DNA from: Bacillota bacterium
GTDB lineage: Bacteria > Bacillota > Clostridia > Lachnospirales > Lachnospiraceae
Direction of reading: 5' to 3'
NCBI GenBank assembly: GCA_023407575.1
Contig: JAEYLX010000067.1
Coordinates: forward strand, 272,015 to 336,014
Length of the DNA: 64,000 bases
The position numbers and the translations under genes were made by a program. Position 1 is the stretch's first letter; the number at the start of each line of letters is the position of its first letter. A model generated the notes under the pieces. The model did not search any database and was not told where the DNA came from. It worked only from the letters and a program-made list of their open reading frames with translations. Below are positions 9,065 through 17,788 of the stretch, in pieces.

Positions 9065-9772
9065 CTAATTTGCAACTATCATATGGGAAATCTGCTGAAA
9101 TAATCGCTCTTTTATGCCAGGAATATCCATAAGGTTTTCAATTGTTTGAAATTTACCGTTTTTTTCGCGGTATGCAATAATACTATTTGCCTTCGCTTGT
9201 CCAATTCCAGATAAACTCATTAGCTCCTCAAGACCAGCAGTATTAATATTAATAAGTGAGGAGGAAGCTTCTTCTGCATTATTCTTTGTAGCTTCTTCTG
9301 CATTATTCTTTGTAACTTCTTCTCCCTCAATCCGTTGCTCCAAAGTTAAGCTTTCTAACTCTAATTCACTTAGAACATAAATACGTTGACCATCCTCTAC
9401 TGACTTCGCCTGGTTGATATAATCAGCTGCCGCTTCCGTCGTTAAACCTCCAGCTAATTCAATGAAATCAACTACTCTTGCTCCTAATTCTGCTTCATAG
9501 ACCCCAGGATTTACAACTGCTCCACAAACATGAGCATATATTAAAATCTTTTCTTCCATCAAAGACTCCTTACTATCCCCTGCTTCCGAGTCAGCAAACG
9601 ATAATATTTCTTCCTTTGCATTGGAGGTGGTCTCTGAATCTTTCCCGCTCTCATTTAACTCAAACGTATTTAATATAGCAGTATCCTTCTTCTGAAAAGA
9701 ACAACTGTAACAAATTCCAGAAATAATAAGAAGTGTCGTAGTTATACCTAATATAATCCATCTTTTTTTCAT
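9065..9772 (-). CDS. comEA: ComEA-like DNA-binding competence protein (SLBB plus helix-hairpin-helix)
   Basis: A 235-aa protein that should bind incoming DNA on the outer face of the membrane and hand it to ComEC. It has an N-terminal signal anchor at about 5-24, an acidic linker, an SLBB domain at about 75-135 (IYAHVCGAVVNPGVYE), a repeat linker, and a C-terminal helix-hairpin-helix pair at about 172-235 (ININTAGLEELMSLSGIGQ and NLMDIPGIK). The linker holds a duplicated EEATKNNA unit encoded by a 24-nt tandem repeat. The length is normal for the family. It sits immediately upstream of the two-component/comEC unit on the same strand, but is probably a separate transcript because a promoter-like element lies between them. 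Confidence 0.92.
   Translation of the reverse strand: MKKRWIILGITTTLLIISGICYSCSFQKKDTAILNTFELNESGKDSETTSNAKEEILSFADSEAGDSKESLMEEKILIYAHVCGAVVNPGVYEAELGARVVDFIELAGGLTTEAAADYINQAKSVEDGQRIYVLSELELESLTLEQRIEGEEVTKNNAEEATKNNAEEASSSLININTAGLEELMSLSGIGQAKANSIIAYREKNGKFQTIENLMDIPGIKERLFQQISHMIVAN
9267..9323. repeat. 24-nt tandem repeat inside comEA
   Basis: Two exact adjacent copies (9267-9290 and 9291-9314) followed by a 9-nt partial third copy that differs at its first base. They encode the EEATKNNA linker between the SLBB and helix-hairpin-helix domains. Copy number may vary by slippage without breaking the frame. Confidence 0.85.
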
Positions 9773-9890
9773 AATCGTCTTCCTTATGTCCGACGACTTA
9801 AAAGTACCCTCTATACTTTTTAAGACTATTTTATTTTACATAATTTGCACATCTATTACAATAGGTAGATTAGCCATAATTTCAAATGAA

Positions 9891-10346
9891 TCATGAACAA
9901 TTTTCTCGATTCCATTGAAACACCACAATACCTGCTACAATAATTGCTACACCCAGCAGTTTTCTCCACTCAAAGGAAACCTTCTCTGCTCCGCACAACC
10001 CAAAAATTTCAATTAAATATGCCACAATAAGCTGTGCTGTTATAATAAACATATTTGCAACCGCTGGCCCAAGATTATCTACACTTTTAATTACAGTGTA
10101 GGTGATGAACGCTCCCAATACACCTCCAATTAGCATATATTTGTGATCAATTTTAAACAGGGCGGCAAAATTGCCCTGCCTGCCAGTTACTAACCAAGCG
10201 ACAATACACACCAGCAGTGCACTAAATTGAACAAAGCTTGCAGATACCCAGATACTTGTTTGCTTTGTAACTCCAGTATTAAGAACTCCCTGCGTGCTCA
10301 TCAGCGCACCGGATAATATTGCAATAATAAAACCCCACATAGTCAT
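9891..10346 (-). CDS. DMT-superfamily YdcZ-like (DUF606) membrane protein
   Basis: A 151-aa polytopic membrane protein with about five helices, no soluble domain and a short polar C-terminus. Length and motifs (GALMSTQGVLN near residue 13, GGVLGAFITY near 74, ANMFIITAQL near 96) match the half-size YdcZ/DUF606 members of the drug/metabolite transporter superfamily, which probably act as dimers. The substrate is unknown. The start is the ATG at 10346 with AAAGG six nt upstream. It is a single gene, separated from argD by a strong terminator. Confidence 0.82.
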   Translation of the reverse strand: MTMWGFIIAILSGALMSTQGVLNTGVTKQTSIWVSASFVQFSALLVCIVAWLVTGRQGNFAALFKIDHKYMLIGGVLGAFITYTVIKSVDNLGPAVANMFIITAQLIVAYLIEIFGLCGAEKVSFEWRKLLGVAIIVAGIVVFQWNRENCS

Positions 10347-10437
10347 ACCAAACCTTTCTTTTTACAATTATCTTTAAGATTACCAGTAAAAGTGTTCTCT
10401 ATTCAGTATTTTAGGCACTTCTTATACGTAACAATGG

Positions 10438-10485
10438 AAAAAGCATGGACCACAGCCTACTTAGTGCTGTAATCCATGCTTTTTC
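10438..10485. terminator. Terminator after the argJ-argB-argD cluster
   Basis: The stem AAAAAGCATGGA..ACAGC pairs with GCTGT..TCCATGCTTTTT around a 9-nt loop, with one 2x2 internal mismatch. It is symmetrical, with As on one side and Ts on the other, so it could work both ways. Its place fits argD termination on the minus strand. Confidence 0.85.
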
Positions 10486-10560
10486 TATATTGAATATCGC
10501 TTTCCTATGGCTGAAAAGATATCTCTGAATCTCTCAATTATATAAAAACTCTTATTGTCC

Positions 10561-11748
10561 TTACTTAACCTTACTAAGACACCCCTCCAGAATCTGTATC
10601 ATCTGATCAATATGCTCTTTTTCTACAATTAAAGGTGGTACAAAGCGCAGTACATTAGCACCAGCTGATATTACAATTAATCCTTGTTGCATTACTGCTG
10701 GAATAATATCCTTCACTGGTATGCTAAACTCTAAACCTTGCATCAACCCCAAGCCACGTCTTTTTACTATAATGTCGTATTTCTTTGTAAGCTCCTCCAG
10801 CTGTTCCTCCAAATATGGAGCAACTTCTTTCACATGGTTAAGCAGCTGCTTTTCTTCAAATATATCAAATACTTTACTAACTGCTGCTGTCGCAAAAGGA
10901 TTCCCACCATAGGTGGTGCCATGATCACCAACCTCAAATGCTTGCGCTACTTTTTCCGTTGCTGCAAAGGCACCTACCGGTAACCCACCGCCAAGTGCTT
11001 TTGCACTTGTAAGAATGTCCGGCATAATTCCATATTGCTCGAATGCAAACATTGTTCCGGTTCTGCCCATTCCACATTGAATCTCATCAAATATTAGAAG
11101 GATATCCTTCTCATCGCAAAGTTTTCGTACCCCTTCTAAAAATTCCTTGGTAGCCGGATATAGCCCGCCTTCTCCTTGTACTGGCTCAACTATAATCGCA
11201 CTGGTATTGTCTTTAATGAGTGCTTTTACACTGGTTAGATCATTGTATTCAGCAAATACTACGCCTCCAACTAATGGTTCAAAAGCTTCACGGTACTTTT
11301 TATTCCCCGTAACACTTAAAGCTCCCATACTCCTTCCGTGAAAAGAGTTTTGCATGGATATAATCTCACTTCCAGTATTTCCATGCTTCTTATAGTAATA
11401 CTTTCGAGCTAACTTGATTGCTCCTTCAATCGCCTCCGTCCCGCTATTCGTAAAGAAAACCCGATCCATGCCGGATGCCTTGGCAAATTTAGCAGCTGCC
11501 TCTATAGCAGGAACTGTGTAGAAGAGATTGGAAGTATGCAAAAGTTTGTCAATCTGTGCCTTTAATGCATCATTATAAGCCTTATCTTGATATCCGAAGG
11601 CAAAAACAGCAATACCTGCCGCAAAATCCAGATATTTCTTATCCTTTACATCATATAGATACATACCTTCCCCACGGTCTAATACGATTTGATATCGACT
11701 ATAGGTCTTCATTAATACTTGATCTGCTTCATCAATATAATGCATCAT
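10561..11748 (-). CDS. argD: Acetylornithine aminotransferase
   Basis: PLP-dependent class III aminotransferase converting N-acetylglutamate semialdehyde to N-acetylornithine with glutamate as amino donor, in the cytoplasm. 395 aa, standard length. Visible features are the NSGTEAIEGAIKLAR block (about 101-115), FHGRSMGALS (about 136-145), FDEIQCGMGRTG (about 220-231) and the PLP lysine Lys250 in TSAKALGGGLPVG. The ATG at 11748 has AGGAGG seven nt upstream. It lies 15 nt after argB and is last in the argJ-argB-argD unit. Ornithine aminotransferase is the closest alternative, but the context favours ArgD. Confidence 0.95.
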   Translation of the reverse strand: MMHYIDEADQVLMKTYSRYQIVLDRGEGMYLYDVKDKKYLDFAAGIAVFAFGYQDKAYNDALKAQIDKLLHTSNLFYTVPAIEAAAKFAKASGMDRVFFTNSGTEAIEGAIKLARKYYYKKHGNTGSEIISMQNSFHGRSMGALSVTGNKKYREAFEPLVGGVVFAEYNDLTSVKALIKDNTSAIIVEPVQGEGGLYPATKEFLEGVRKLCDEKDILLIFDEIQCGMGRTGTMFAFEQYGIMPDILTSAKALGGGLPVGAFAATEKVAQAFEVGDHGTTYGGNPFATAAVSKVFDIFEEKQLLNHVKEVAPYLEEQLEELTKKYDIIVKRRGLGLMQGLEFSIPVKDIIPAVMQQGLIVISAGANVLRFVPPLIVEKEHIDQMIQILEGCLSKVK

Positions 11749-11763
11749 AATTAATCCTCCTAT

Positions 11764-12660
11764 CTACAGTTCTTCATTTTCAAAGATACTTTCCTTGTCA
11801 ATAATCGCCGTGCCAATACCTTTATTTGTAAAGAATTCCAGTAATAGGCAATGCTCAATTCTACCATCCAGAATATGTACTCTAGATACTCCGTTACGAA
11901 CTGCATCCACACAGTTTTTCAATTTTGGAAGCATTCCTCCTCCAATAAATCCACTGTCAAGCAAGTCATCTGCCTTATCCAAAGTTAACACGGAAATTAA
12001 GCTATTCTTATCCTTCGGATCCGCATATACCCCCTCAATATCCGTGAGAAAAACTAATTTTTCCGCACCAATTGCAGTAGCTACTGCACAAGCAGCATCA
12101 TCCGCATTAATATTATAGTTTTGATATTCATCATCAACGCCGATTGGTGCAATTACAGGTACAAAATTATTTTCTATCAGGGTATCAATGAGCTGAGTAT
12201 TGACTTCTTTAATATTACCCACAAAACCAATATCCTGCCCATTTACATTACGTTTCTCAACCTTTAAGGTACTTCCATCCTTGCCACTAATGCCTACTGC
12301 CTTTACGCCAAGCTTCTCCACTAATTGCACAAGATTTTTGTTTACCTTACCCAGAACCATCTCGGCAACTTCCATGGTTGGTGCATCAGTTACCCGAAGC
12401 CCTTCTACAAATCTAGATTCATGTCCCATCAACCCCAGCCATTTGGTTATTTCTTTTCCACCCCCATGAACAATGATGGGTTGCATACCAACAAGTTTCA
12501 ACAGGGCAACATCCTTAATAACATTAAGCTGCAGGTTTTCGTCGAGCATAGCACTTCCGCCATATTTAACTACAACCTTTTTATTGTTAAATTTTTGTAT
12601 ATATGGTAATGCTTCTATGAGTGTCTGTGCTTTAAAGAGAATTTGTTCCATCTGTTCCAT
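11764..12660 (-). CDS. argB: Acetylglutamate kinase
   Basis: Phosphorylates N-acetylglutamate with ATP, the second step of arginine synthesis. 298 aa, typical. The amino acid kinase fold is shown by VVKYGGSAM (about 29-37), the glycine-rich IIVHGGGKEITKWL segment (about 62-75), NINADDAACAVA (about 181-192) and LTDIEGVY (about 206-213). An extended N-terminal helix (about 1-25) precedes the fold, as in arginine-inhibited hexameric enzymes, so feedback inhibition is plausible. The start ATG at 12660 has AAAGGAAG upstream. It sits between argJ and argD. Confidence 0.95.
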   Translation of the reverse strand: MEQMEQILFKAQTLIEALPYIQKFNNKKVVVKYGGSAMLDENLQLNVIKDVALLKLVGMQPIIVHGGGKEITKWLGLMGHESRFVEGLRVTDAPTMEVAEMVLGKVNKNLVQLVEKLGVKAVGISGKDGSTLKVEKRNVNGQDIGFVGNIKEVNTQLIDTLIENNFVPVIAPIGVDDEYQNYNINADDAACAVATAIGAEKLVFLTDIEGVYADPKDKNSLISVLTLDKADDLLDSGFIGGGMLPKLKNCVDAVRNGVSRVHILDGRIEHCLLLEFFTNKGIGTAIIDKESIFENEEL

Positions 12661-12750
12661 AATGACTTCCTTTCTGATTTACGCTAATATTCATTTCTGA
12701 TATAAACTTGTAAAATATCTTATTTCATGTAACTTAATAAATTGTATTTA

Positions 12751-13971
12751 TTAGGAACGATAATCTGCATTGATTTTTACATAATCATAGGACAAGTCAC
12801 AGCCCCAGGCGGTTGCTTTCTCATTTCCTGCCTTCAAGTCCGCCACTGCCTTTACTTCTTTTGCTGAAAGGATTTTTGTCGCAAATTCTTCTGAATAATC
12901 GGTCGCCATTCCATTTTCCACCAGCTTCAGGACACCATCCGCACTTTCGATCACAAGATCCACCTGTTCTGGATCAAACTCAATGCCAGAATATCCCATT
13001 GCACATAGAATTCGTCCCCAGTTTGCATCGTTACCAAACACTGCAGTTTTTACCAGACTTGAGGTTATAATGGATTTGCTAATGATAACAGCATCCTCCT
13101 GTGTCTTAGCATTGGTAACGGTAACCTCAAAAAGTTTTGTAGCACCTTCCCCATCCGCTGCCATCTGTTTCGATAAATCTGTTGTCACATAATTTAGAGC
13201 CTCGCAAAAAGCTACATAATCTGCATCCTTTTCTGTAATTGTTTTATTTCCAGCCCATCCATTGGCAAGAACGATTAGTGAGTCATTGGTGGAAGTATCT
13301 CTGTCTACTGAAACCATGTTAAAGGATTTTTTTACATCAGCACTTAATGCTTCCTGCAAAAGTTCCTTACTTATCGCAATATCTGTAGTAATAACCCCCA
13401 ACATAGTAGCCATATTGGGGTGAATCATTCCCGAACCCTTTGCCATACCACCCACGTGTACTTCTTTCCCATTCAGCAGAAAGCTAACAGCGGACTCCTT
13501 TGAATAAGTATCTGTCGTCATAATTGCCTGTGCGGCAAGTAAACCAGCTTCGGTGCCTTCCTGCAAGTCCTTTGCTAAAAGTTTCACGCCCTCCTCAATA
13601 ATCTCAATGGGCATTTGCTTCCCGATTACTCCAGTTGACAAGGTATAAACCGCATCTACAGGCAGTTTCATATTATCTGCCACCGCTTTCGCCATTCTTT
13701 CATTATTTATATCACCTTCTGCTCCAGTACACGCATTAGCAACACCGCTATTAATAACAACCGCCTGAACAAAAGAGCTATTTTTTGTAATATTAATATC
13801 CCATTTTACAGGTGCCGCTTTCACTACATTGGTGGTAAAGGTTCCAGCTCCTACTGCTGGAGTAATAGAATAAACCAATGCCATATCTTTTCTTTTCTTT
13901 TTTATTCCTGCATATACACCTGCTGCTTGAAATCCTTTTGCTACTGTTACTCCACCGTCTATTTTTTTCAT
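12751..13971 (-). CDS. argJ: Bifunctional glutamate N-acetyltransferase/ornithine acetyltransferase
   Basis: Transfers the acetyl group from N-acetylornithine to glutamate, recycling acetyl in the arginine pathway; some members also use acetyl-CoA. 406 aa. The self-cleavage site is visible in GMIHPNMATMLG: cleavage before Thr189 would give alpha and beta chains with Thr189 as nucleophile. The oxyanion region LSTGVIG lies near 111-117. The start is ATG 13971 after AAAGGAAGG; a TTG ten codons upstream would include the ribosome site. First gene of the arginine unit; the usual partner argC is not adjacent and not elsewhere in the window. Confidence 0.95.
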   Translation of the reverse strand: MKKIDGGVTVAKGFQAAGVYAGIKKKRKDMALVYSITPAVGAGTFTTNVVKAAPVKWDINITKNSSFVQAVVINSGVANACTGAEGDINNERMAKAVADNMKLPVDAVYTLSTGVIGKQMPIEIIEEGVKLLAKDLQEGTEAGLLAAQAIMTTDTYSKESAVSFLLNGKEVHVGGMAKGSGMIHPNMATMLGVITTDIAISKELLQEALSADVKKSFNMVSVDRDTSTNDSLIVLANGWAGNKTITEKDADYVAFCEALNYVTTDLSKQMAADGEGATKLFEVTVTNAKTQEDAVIISKSIITSSLVKTAVFGNDANWGRILCAMGYSGIEFDPEQVDLVIESADGVLKLVENGMATDYSEEFATKILSAKEVKAVADLKAGNEKATAWGCDLSYDYVKINADYRS

Positions 13972-14057
13972 TATTATTCCCTTCCTTTCTCTTACCTGCA
14001 AACGAAACCGCTAGATTTATGTATTTCATTCTATATTTTCTATCTCATGGATCATCC

Positions 14058-14477
14058 TTAATTATCTATACAGACTGTATAGTAATCCAGATCTTCTCTG
14101 TGTTCCCAGCCAAGGCTTCTCCAGAATTGCTTTCCCTTTTCATTTTCCGAATAACACACCAATCCAATTTTAACAATCCCTTCTGCCTTTAATGCCTTGA
14201 TAACCTCCTCAATCAACTGCCTTCCTATAGATCTTCGTCTATTCCCCTCTTCCACACAGACATGGTAGAGATATCCCCTTCTTCCATCCTGCCCGCATAA
14301 AGCAGTTCCAACAATCTTTCCATCTTCCAAAGCAATAAAGCTGGTATTTGGATTTCTCATGATAAATTTTTCAATGCCCTCCTTCGAATCATCAGGATAT
14401 CTAAGTCCAACTCCCGGTGAATTCGTCCAAAGCGCATGTACTTCCTCATAGTCCTTCGCATTAAAACGACGTATCAA
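14058..14477 (-). CDS. GNAT-family N-acetyltransferase
   Basis: A GCN5-related acetyltransferase of about 139 aa. The core motif A is seen as LYHVCVEEGNRRRSIGRQLI, with the RRxxxG acetyl-CoA loop near the middle, followed by a KIGLVCYSENEKGKQFWRSLG segment typical of the family. The substrate is unknown. I chose the TTG at 14477, eight nt after GGGGG. Longer in-frame starts (14546, 14576) are unlikely because a near-consensus promoter at 14548-14576 overlaps them. The longer frame would give 172 aa. It lies between maf and argJ, all on the same strand, but has its own promoter. Confidence 0.78.
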   Translation of the reverse strand: MIRRFNAKDYEEVHALWTNSPGVGLRYPDDSKEGIEKFIMRNPNTSFIALEDGKIVGTALCGQDGRRGYLYHVCVEEGNRRRSIGRQLIEEVIKALKAEGIVKIGLVCYSENEKGKQFWRSLGWEHREDLDYYTVCIDN

Positions 14478-14499
14478 GAACCTCACCCCCTGATAAGAT

Positions 14500-14527
14500 T
14501 TTTGACCGTCTTTGCAGGCGGTCAAAA
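14500..14527. other. Perfect 9-bp hairpin in the leader of the GNAT gene
   Basis: TTTTGACCG and CGGTCAAAA pair exactly around a 10-nt loop, between the predicted transcription start (about 14541) and the ribosome site. No T-run follows on the gene strand, so a cis regulatory structure is more likely than a terminator. Confidence 0.5.
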
Positions 14528-14547
14528 GCTTATAAAAATTATTCATA

Positions 14548-14576
14548 ATTATACATCCAAATTTAAATTTATGCAA
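14548..14576 (-). promoter_or_regulatory. Sigma-A promoter of the GNAT gene
   Basis: On the minus strand TTGCAT (14576-14571), a 17-nt spacer and TATAAT (14553-14548). It overlaps the end of maf and rules out the longest reading of the GNAT frame. Confidence 0.7.
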
Positions 14577-14579
14577 TAC

Positions 14580-15191
14580 TTAATTTAAACTTTTCATATT
14601 AATTCCTTTTTTCAATAGTTCTTCATAGATCCTGGCAATGGGAAATCCTACTATATTATAATAATCTCCTTTTATTTCTTTAATATGAATACCGAACTTA
14701 CCCTGGATTGCATAAGCACCAGCCTTATCCATTGGTTCCCCTGTAGCAATGTAGTCTCTAATCTGTTCTAAGGAAAGAGGATTCACCTGCACTTTAGTAC
14801 TAACAGCAAAGGATATCTCATCTTCTACCCTTTGCTGCTTACGAAGAATTATGTGGACTCCTGTATATACTTCATGCTCCTCGTTTGATAACATTTCAAG
14901 CATTCGCTGTGCATCCTTTTCATCCTTAGGCTTGCCCAATGCTTCATTCTTATAAAATACCAAGGTATCTGCACCAATAATTAAGGTTTCCTCATATTCG
15001 TTTAATTTATTTTCAAAGCATTGTAAAGAAGCCCCCGCTTTCAATTTAGCTAGTGCTTGGACCATTTCTGACGGCACTGTTTCCTCCACCTTTTCTTCTA
15101 CGTCAGCTGCCATAGCAATAAAATGAACTCCCATGAGCTCCATTATTTCTCTTCTTCTTGGAGAATTTGAAGCTAATATAATTTGATACAT
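14580..15191 (-). CDS. maf: Maf-family nucleoside triphosphate pyrophosphatase
   Basis: Hydrolyses non-canonical or modified nucleotides such as dTTP/UTP to monophosphates; Maf is linked to septum formation and nucleotide-pool cleaning. 203 aa, usual length. Diagnostic motifs are ILASNSPRRREIM (about 5-17), IIGADTLVFY with the catalytic Asp (about 71-80), LGKPKDEKDA (about 85-94), EVYTGVHII (about 107-115) and KAGAYAIQGK near the C-terminus. The start ATG at 15191 has AAAGGATGG upstream. It is divergent from argG. Confidence 0.95.
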   Translation of the reverse strand: MYQIILASNSPRRREIMELMGVHFIAMAADVEEKVEETVPSEMVQALAKLKAGASLQCFENKLNEYEETLIIGADTLVFYKNEALGKPKDEKDAQRMLEMLSNEEHEVYTGVHIILRKQQRVEDEISFAVSTKVQVNPLSLEQIRDYIATGEPMDKAGAYAIQGKFGIHIKEIKGDYYNIVGFPIARIYEELLKKGINMKSLN

Positions 15192-15353
15192 ATTAATTCC
15201 ATCCTTTCGTATTAGTACCTCAATTCCATAATTTATACTCTAGTCTTTTCTTTCATTATAATAGTTATCTTTTTTATGTAAAGAGTCTCTATAGTTCTTT
15301 GCCACAATATATTATATAAAAATGTATTTTTATACTTTTTTTGAATTTTGTTC

Positions 15354-15382
15354 TTGCATAATAATGAGATGTGTTGTATATT
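15354..15382 (+). promoter_or_regulatory. Promoter of argG
   Basis: TTGCAT (15354-15359), a 17-nt spacer and TATATT (15377-15382). The -35 lies in TTGCATAATAATGAGA, which resembles one half of an ArgR box, so arginine repression is possible but not shown. Confidence 0.65.
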
Positions 15383-15405
15383 TAATCAAAAGTAAAACGC
15401 TTGTT

Positions 15406-15440
15406 GGTTCCAAATACTGCATTATATAAGGTAAGGAACC
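15406..15440 (+). other. Hairpin in the argG leader
   Basis: GGTTCC (15406-15411) pairs with GGAACC (15435-15440) around a 23-nt loop, just upstream of AGGAGG. The right arm sits in AAGGTAAGGAACCGC, which looks somewhat like a T-box sequence, but the leader of about 80 nt is too short for a T-box riboswitch. Confidence 0.35.
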
Positions 15441-15466
15441 GCAAAACTAATTAGGAGGATGTTAAT

Positions 15467-16678
15467 ATGAAGGAGAAAGTAATACTTGCCTATTCCGGAG
15501 GACTTGATACTACCGCTATTATTCCTTGGTTGAAAGAAAACTATGATTATGATGTAGTCTGTGTGTGTATTGATGTTGGACAGGGAAATGAACTAGATGG
15601 TTTAGAGGAACGTGCGAAACTATCTGGGGCAACCAAACTATATATTGAAGATGTTGTAGACGAATTTGTTAATGATTATGTACTTCCTTGTGTGAAAGCG
15701 AATGCGATATATGAAAACAAATATCTGCTTGGTACCTCAATGGCTAGACCTGTTATAGCAAAAAGACTTGTTGAAATTGCACGACTGGAAGGTGCTACCG
15801 CTATCTGCCATGGTGCAACCGGCAAGGGCAATGATCAGGTACGTTTTGAATTGACTATTAAAGCACTTGCACCCGACTTAAAAATAATCGCACCCTGGAG
15901 AATCTGGACCATGGCTTCTCGTGAGGAGGAGATTGAATATTGCGAAAACCATGGTATTCACTTACCTTTTTCCGCGGACAACAGTTATTCCCGTGACCGT
16001 AATCTTTGGCATATCAGTCATGAAGGCCTAGAGCTTGAACTTCCCTCCAGTGCTCCTAATTATGATCATTTGTTAGTACTTGGCGTTTCACCTGAAAATG
16101 CTCCTGATGAAGGTGTTACCCTTACTCTTTCCTTTGAAAATGGTATTCCAAAATCCCTGAATGGTAAGGAAATGTCCGCAACAGATATTATAAAGGAATT
16201 AAATGACCTTGGCGGAAAGCATGGAATAGGAATCGTTGATATTGTAGAAAATCGTGTGGTTGGTATGAAATCCCGTGGTGTTTATGAAACCCCAGGCGGT
16301 ACCATATTGTTAGAAGCACATATGCAGCTGGAGGAGTTAATTCTTGATCGTGCTACTCTTTCTGCAAAAAAAGAAGTTGCTAACCGTTTTGCAGATATCG
16401 TCTATGAAGGAAAATGGTTTACTCCCTTAAGAGAGGCTTATCAGGCCTTTATCGATGTAACACAGCAATATGTAACTGGTGAAGTAAAATTAAAGCTTTA
16501 TAAGGGTAATATTATTAAACAAGGCACAACCTCTCCTTACTCCTTATATAATGAAAGTATCGCATCATTTACTACCGGTGAGCTTTATAACCATAAGGAT
16601 GCAGAAGGTTTTATTAACCTGTTTGGCTTATCCCTTAAGGTACGTGCTATGAAGATAGCTGCCTTAGATAACGAATAA
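15467..16678 (+). CDS. argG: Argininosuccinate synthase
   Basis: Condenses citrulline and aspartate with ATP to argininosuccinate. 403 aa, the common bacterial length. It has the N-terminal PP-loop LAYSGGLDTTAIIPWL (about 6-21), the citrulline/aspartate loop GATGKGNDQVRFE (about 117-129), APWR near 144, and DNSYSRDRNLWHIS (about 170-183). The ATG at 15467 follows AGGAGG. It is transcribed away from maf and the argJBD cluster, with its own promoter and terminator. argH, which normally follows argG, is not here. Confidence 0.97.
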   Translation: MKEKVILAYSGGLDTTAIIPWLKENYDYDVVCVCIDVGQGNELDGLEERAKLSGATKLYIEDVVDEFVNDYVLPCVKANAIYENKYLLGTSMARPVIAKRLVEIARLEGATAICHGATGKGNDQVRFELTIKALAPDLKIIAPWRIWTMASREEEIEYCENHGIHLPFSADNSYSRDRNLWHISHEGLELELPSSAPNYDHLLVLGVSPENAPDEGVTLTLSFENGIPKSLNGKEMSATDIIKELNDLGGKHGIGIVDIVENRVVGMKSRGVYETPGGTILLEAHMQLEELILDRATLSAKKEVANRFADIVYEGKWFTPLREAYQAFIDVTQQYVTGEVKLKLYKGNIIKQGTTSPYSLYNESIASFTTGELYNHKDAEGFINLFGLSLKVRAMKIAALDNE

Positions 16679-16685
16679 CCGCAAC

Positions 16686-16741
16686 AAATCTCCAGCCAAA
16701 TGTTACTTTCCATGAGGAAGCTAACTTTGCTGGAGATTTTT
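16686..16741. terminator. Terminator of argG, overlapping the convergent hydrolase gene
   Basis: AAATCTCCAGC pairs with GCTGGAGATTT, followed by Ts on the plus strand; the loop is about 32 nt. The right arm lies within the last codons of the minus-strand hydrolase gene. Confidence 0.8.
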
Positions 16742-17629
16742 AAATACCTTATCTAAAAAATCTTTGATTCTACTCTCATATCCATTTGGATTCTTACAAT
16801 AGCAATCTGCATGTTTTGCCTTCGCCACTAGATAAATTGCTTTATTCCTGGGTTTTGCTTCATACATCTCTTTGGACATATTAGCAGGAACCATACTATC
16901 GATCTTACCATGGATGAATAAAATCGGTGTATCCGTCTGCCGAACCACCTTGATTGGTGATACCTGATGAAACCAACAACCATTTCTTATATACATAATT
17001 GCGCTTTCTATGGGAATTAAAAATGCTGGCAAATGATAATATTGCTTTAGTTGATGTCGAAGTAACTTATTCAAATCAGAATACGGACAATCTGCTATTA
17101 CACCTTTTATTCTATCATCAACACCTAAATGCAGCAACACCGTGGCTGCACCCATGGATTCTCCATGGGTAATAATCTTACAGTTATCTCCATATTTTTT
17201 GTAACACCAGTCAACCACATTAATTAAATCGTATTTTTCATAAAATCCCATACTAGTCAGTGCTTTACCACTGCTGCCATGATTTCTATGATCATATAGG
17301 AGTACATGAAAACCCAGTTTTAAAAACAATTCCATGTATTTTATACTGCCATACCTTGCGTGCCCAAAACCATGACAAAGGATGGCAATTTTTAGCTCTT
17401 CATTATCCTCTGCCTCTACTAACTCACAAGACAAGGGATATCCATAATCTGATAGGACGGTAAAATTTTGTTTCTTTCGTTTGTTATATAATTCAAAGTC
17501 AAACTTTTTACAGTCCTTCTCCCTCTGAAATCCTTTTTGATAGGGCAATCTACGAGGTTTCACCAATAGATTGGATAATAACCACATAAATTCCATAAAC
17601 CAAAGAACAATGAAATAAATCATAACCAT
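16721..17629 (-). CDS. Membrane-anchored alpha/beta hydrolase
   Basis: A 302-aa serine hydrolase of the alpha/beta fold (BEM46/YqkD-like group). Residues about 3-22 form a hydrophobic N-terminal anchor. The oxyanion region is ILCHGFGHARYG, the nucleophile elbow is GESMGA, the acid is the Asp in FIHGKIDSMVP and the catalytic His lies in AKAKHADCY, so the triad is complete. The substrate is unknown. Two ATGs (17629 and 17623) are possible; the second is better spaced from the weak AGGG site. Its 3' end converges with argG and shares the argG terminator stem. Confidence 0.88.
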   Translation of the reverse strand: MVMIYFIVLWFMEFMWLLSNLLVKPRRLPYQKGFQREKDCKKFDFELYNKRKKQNFTVLSDYGYPLSCELVEAEDNEELKIAILCHGFGHARYGSIKYMELFLKLGFHVLLYDHRNHGSSGKALTSMGFYEKYDLINVVDWCYKKYGDNCKIITHGESMGAATVLLHLGVDDRIKGVIADCPYSDLNKLLRHQLKQYYHLPAFLIPIESAIMYIRNGCWFHQVSPIKVVRQTDTPILFIHGKIDSMVPANMSKEMYEAKPRNKAIYLVAKAKHADCYCKNPNGYESRIKDFLDKVFKNLQQS

Positions 17630-17661
17630 AACCCTGCCTCTCTAGGTATTCGAAACCTTTG

Positions 17662-17695
17662 AAAAAAGGATATAAGCTGTAAGCATCTTATATCC
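17662..17695 (-). terminator. Terminator of the GDPD gene
   Basis: GGATATAAG and CTTATATCC pair perfectly around a 10-nt loop and are followed on the minus strand by six Ts. Confidence 0.9.
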
Positions 17696-17788
17696 TCAGG
17701 TCTGTTATTTGTATTTATTCCCAAAACTAAGGCGCTCCATACTCTCGGAAGACATCTTCTTCTCATTTATTAGGAACTACTATAACAA

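Noticed and set aside
9267..9323. CRISPR-like direct repeats
   Set aside because: The repeats are adjacent without spacers and lie in frame within comEA.
12200..12609. Overlapping plus-strand frames opposite argB
   Set aside because: Shadow frames of a well-supported gene, with no ribosome sites or domain features.
15383..15466. T-box-like sequence in the argG leader
   Set aside because: The GGTAAGGAACCGC stretch recalls the T-box bulge, but the leader is too short for a specifier stem and no terminator competes with it.
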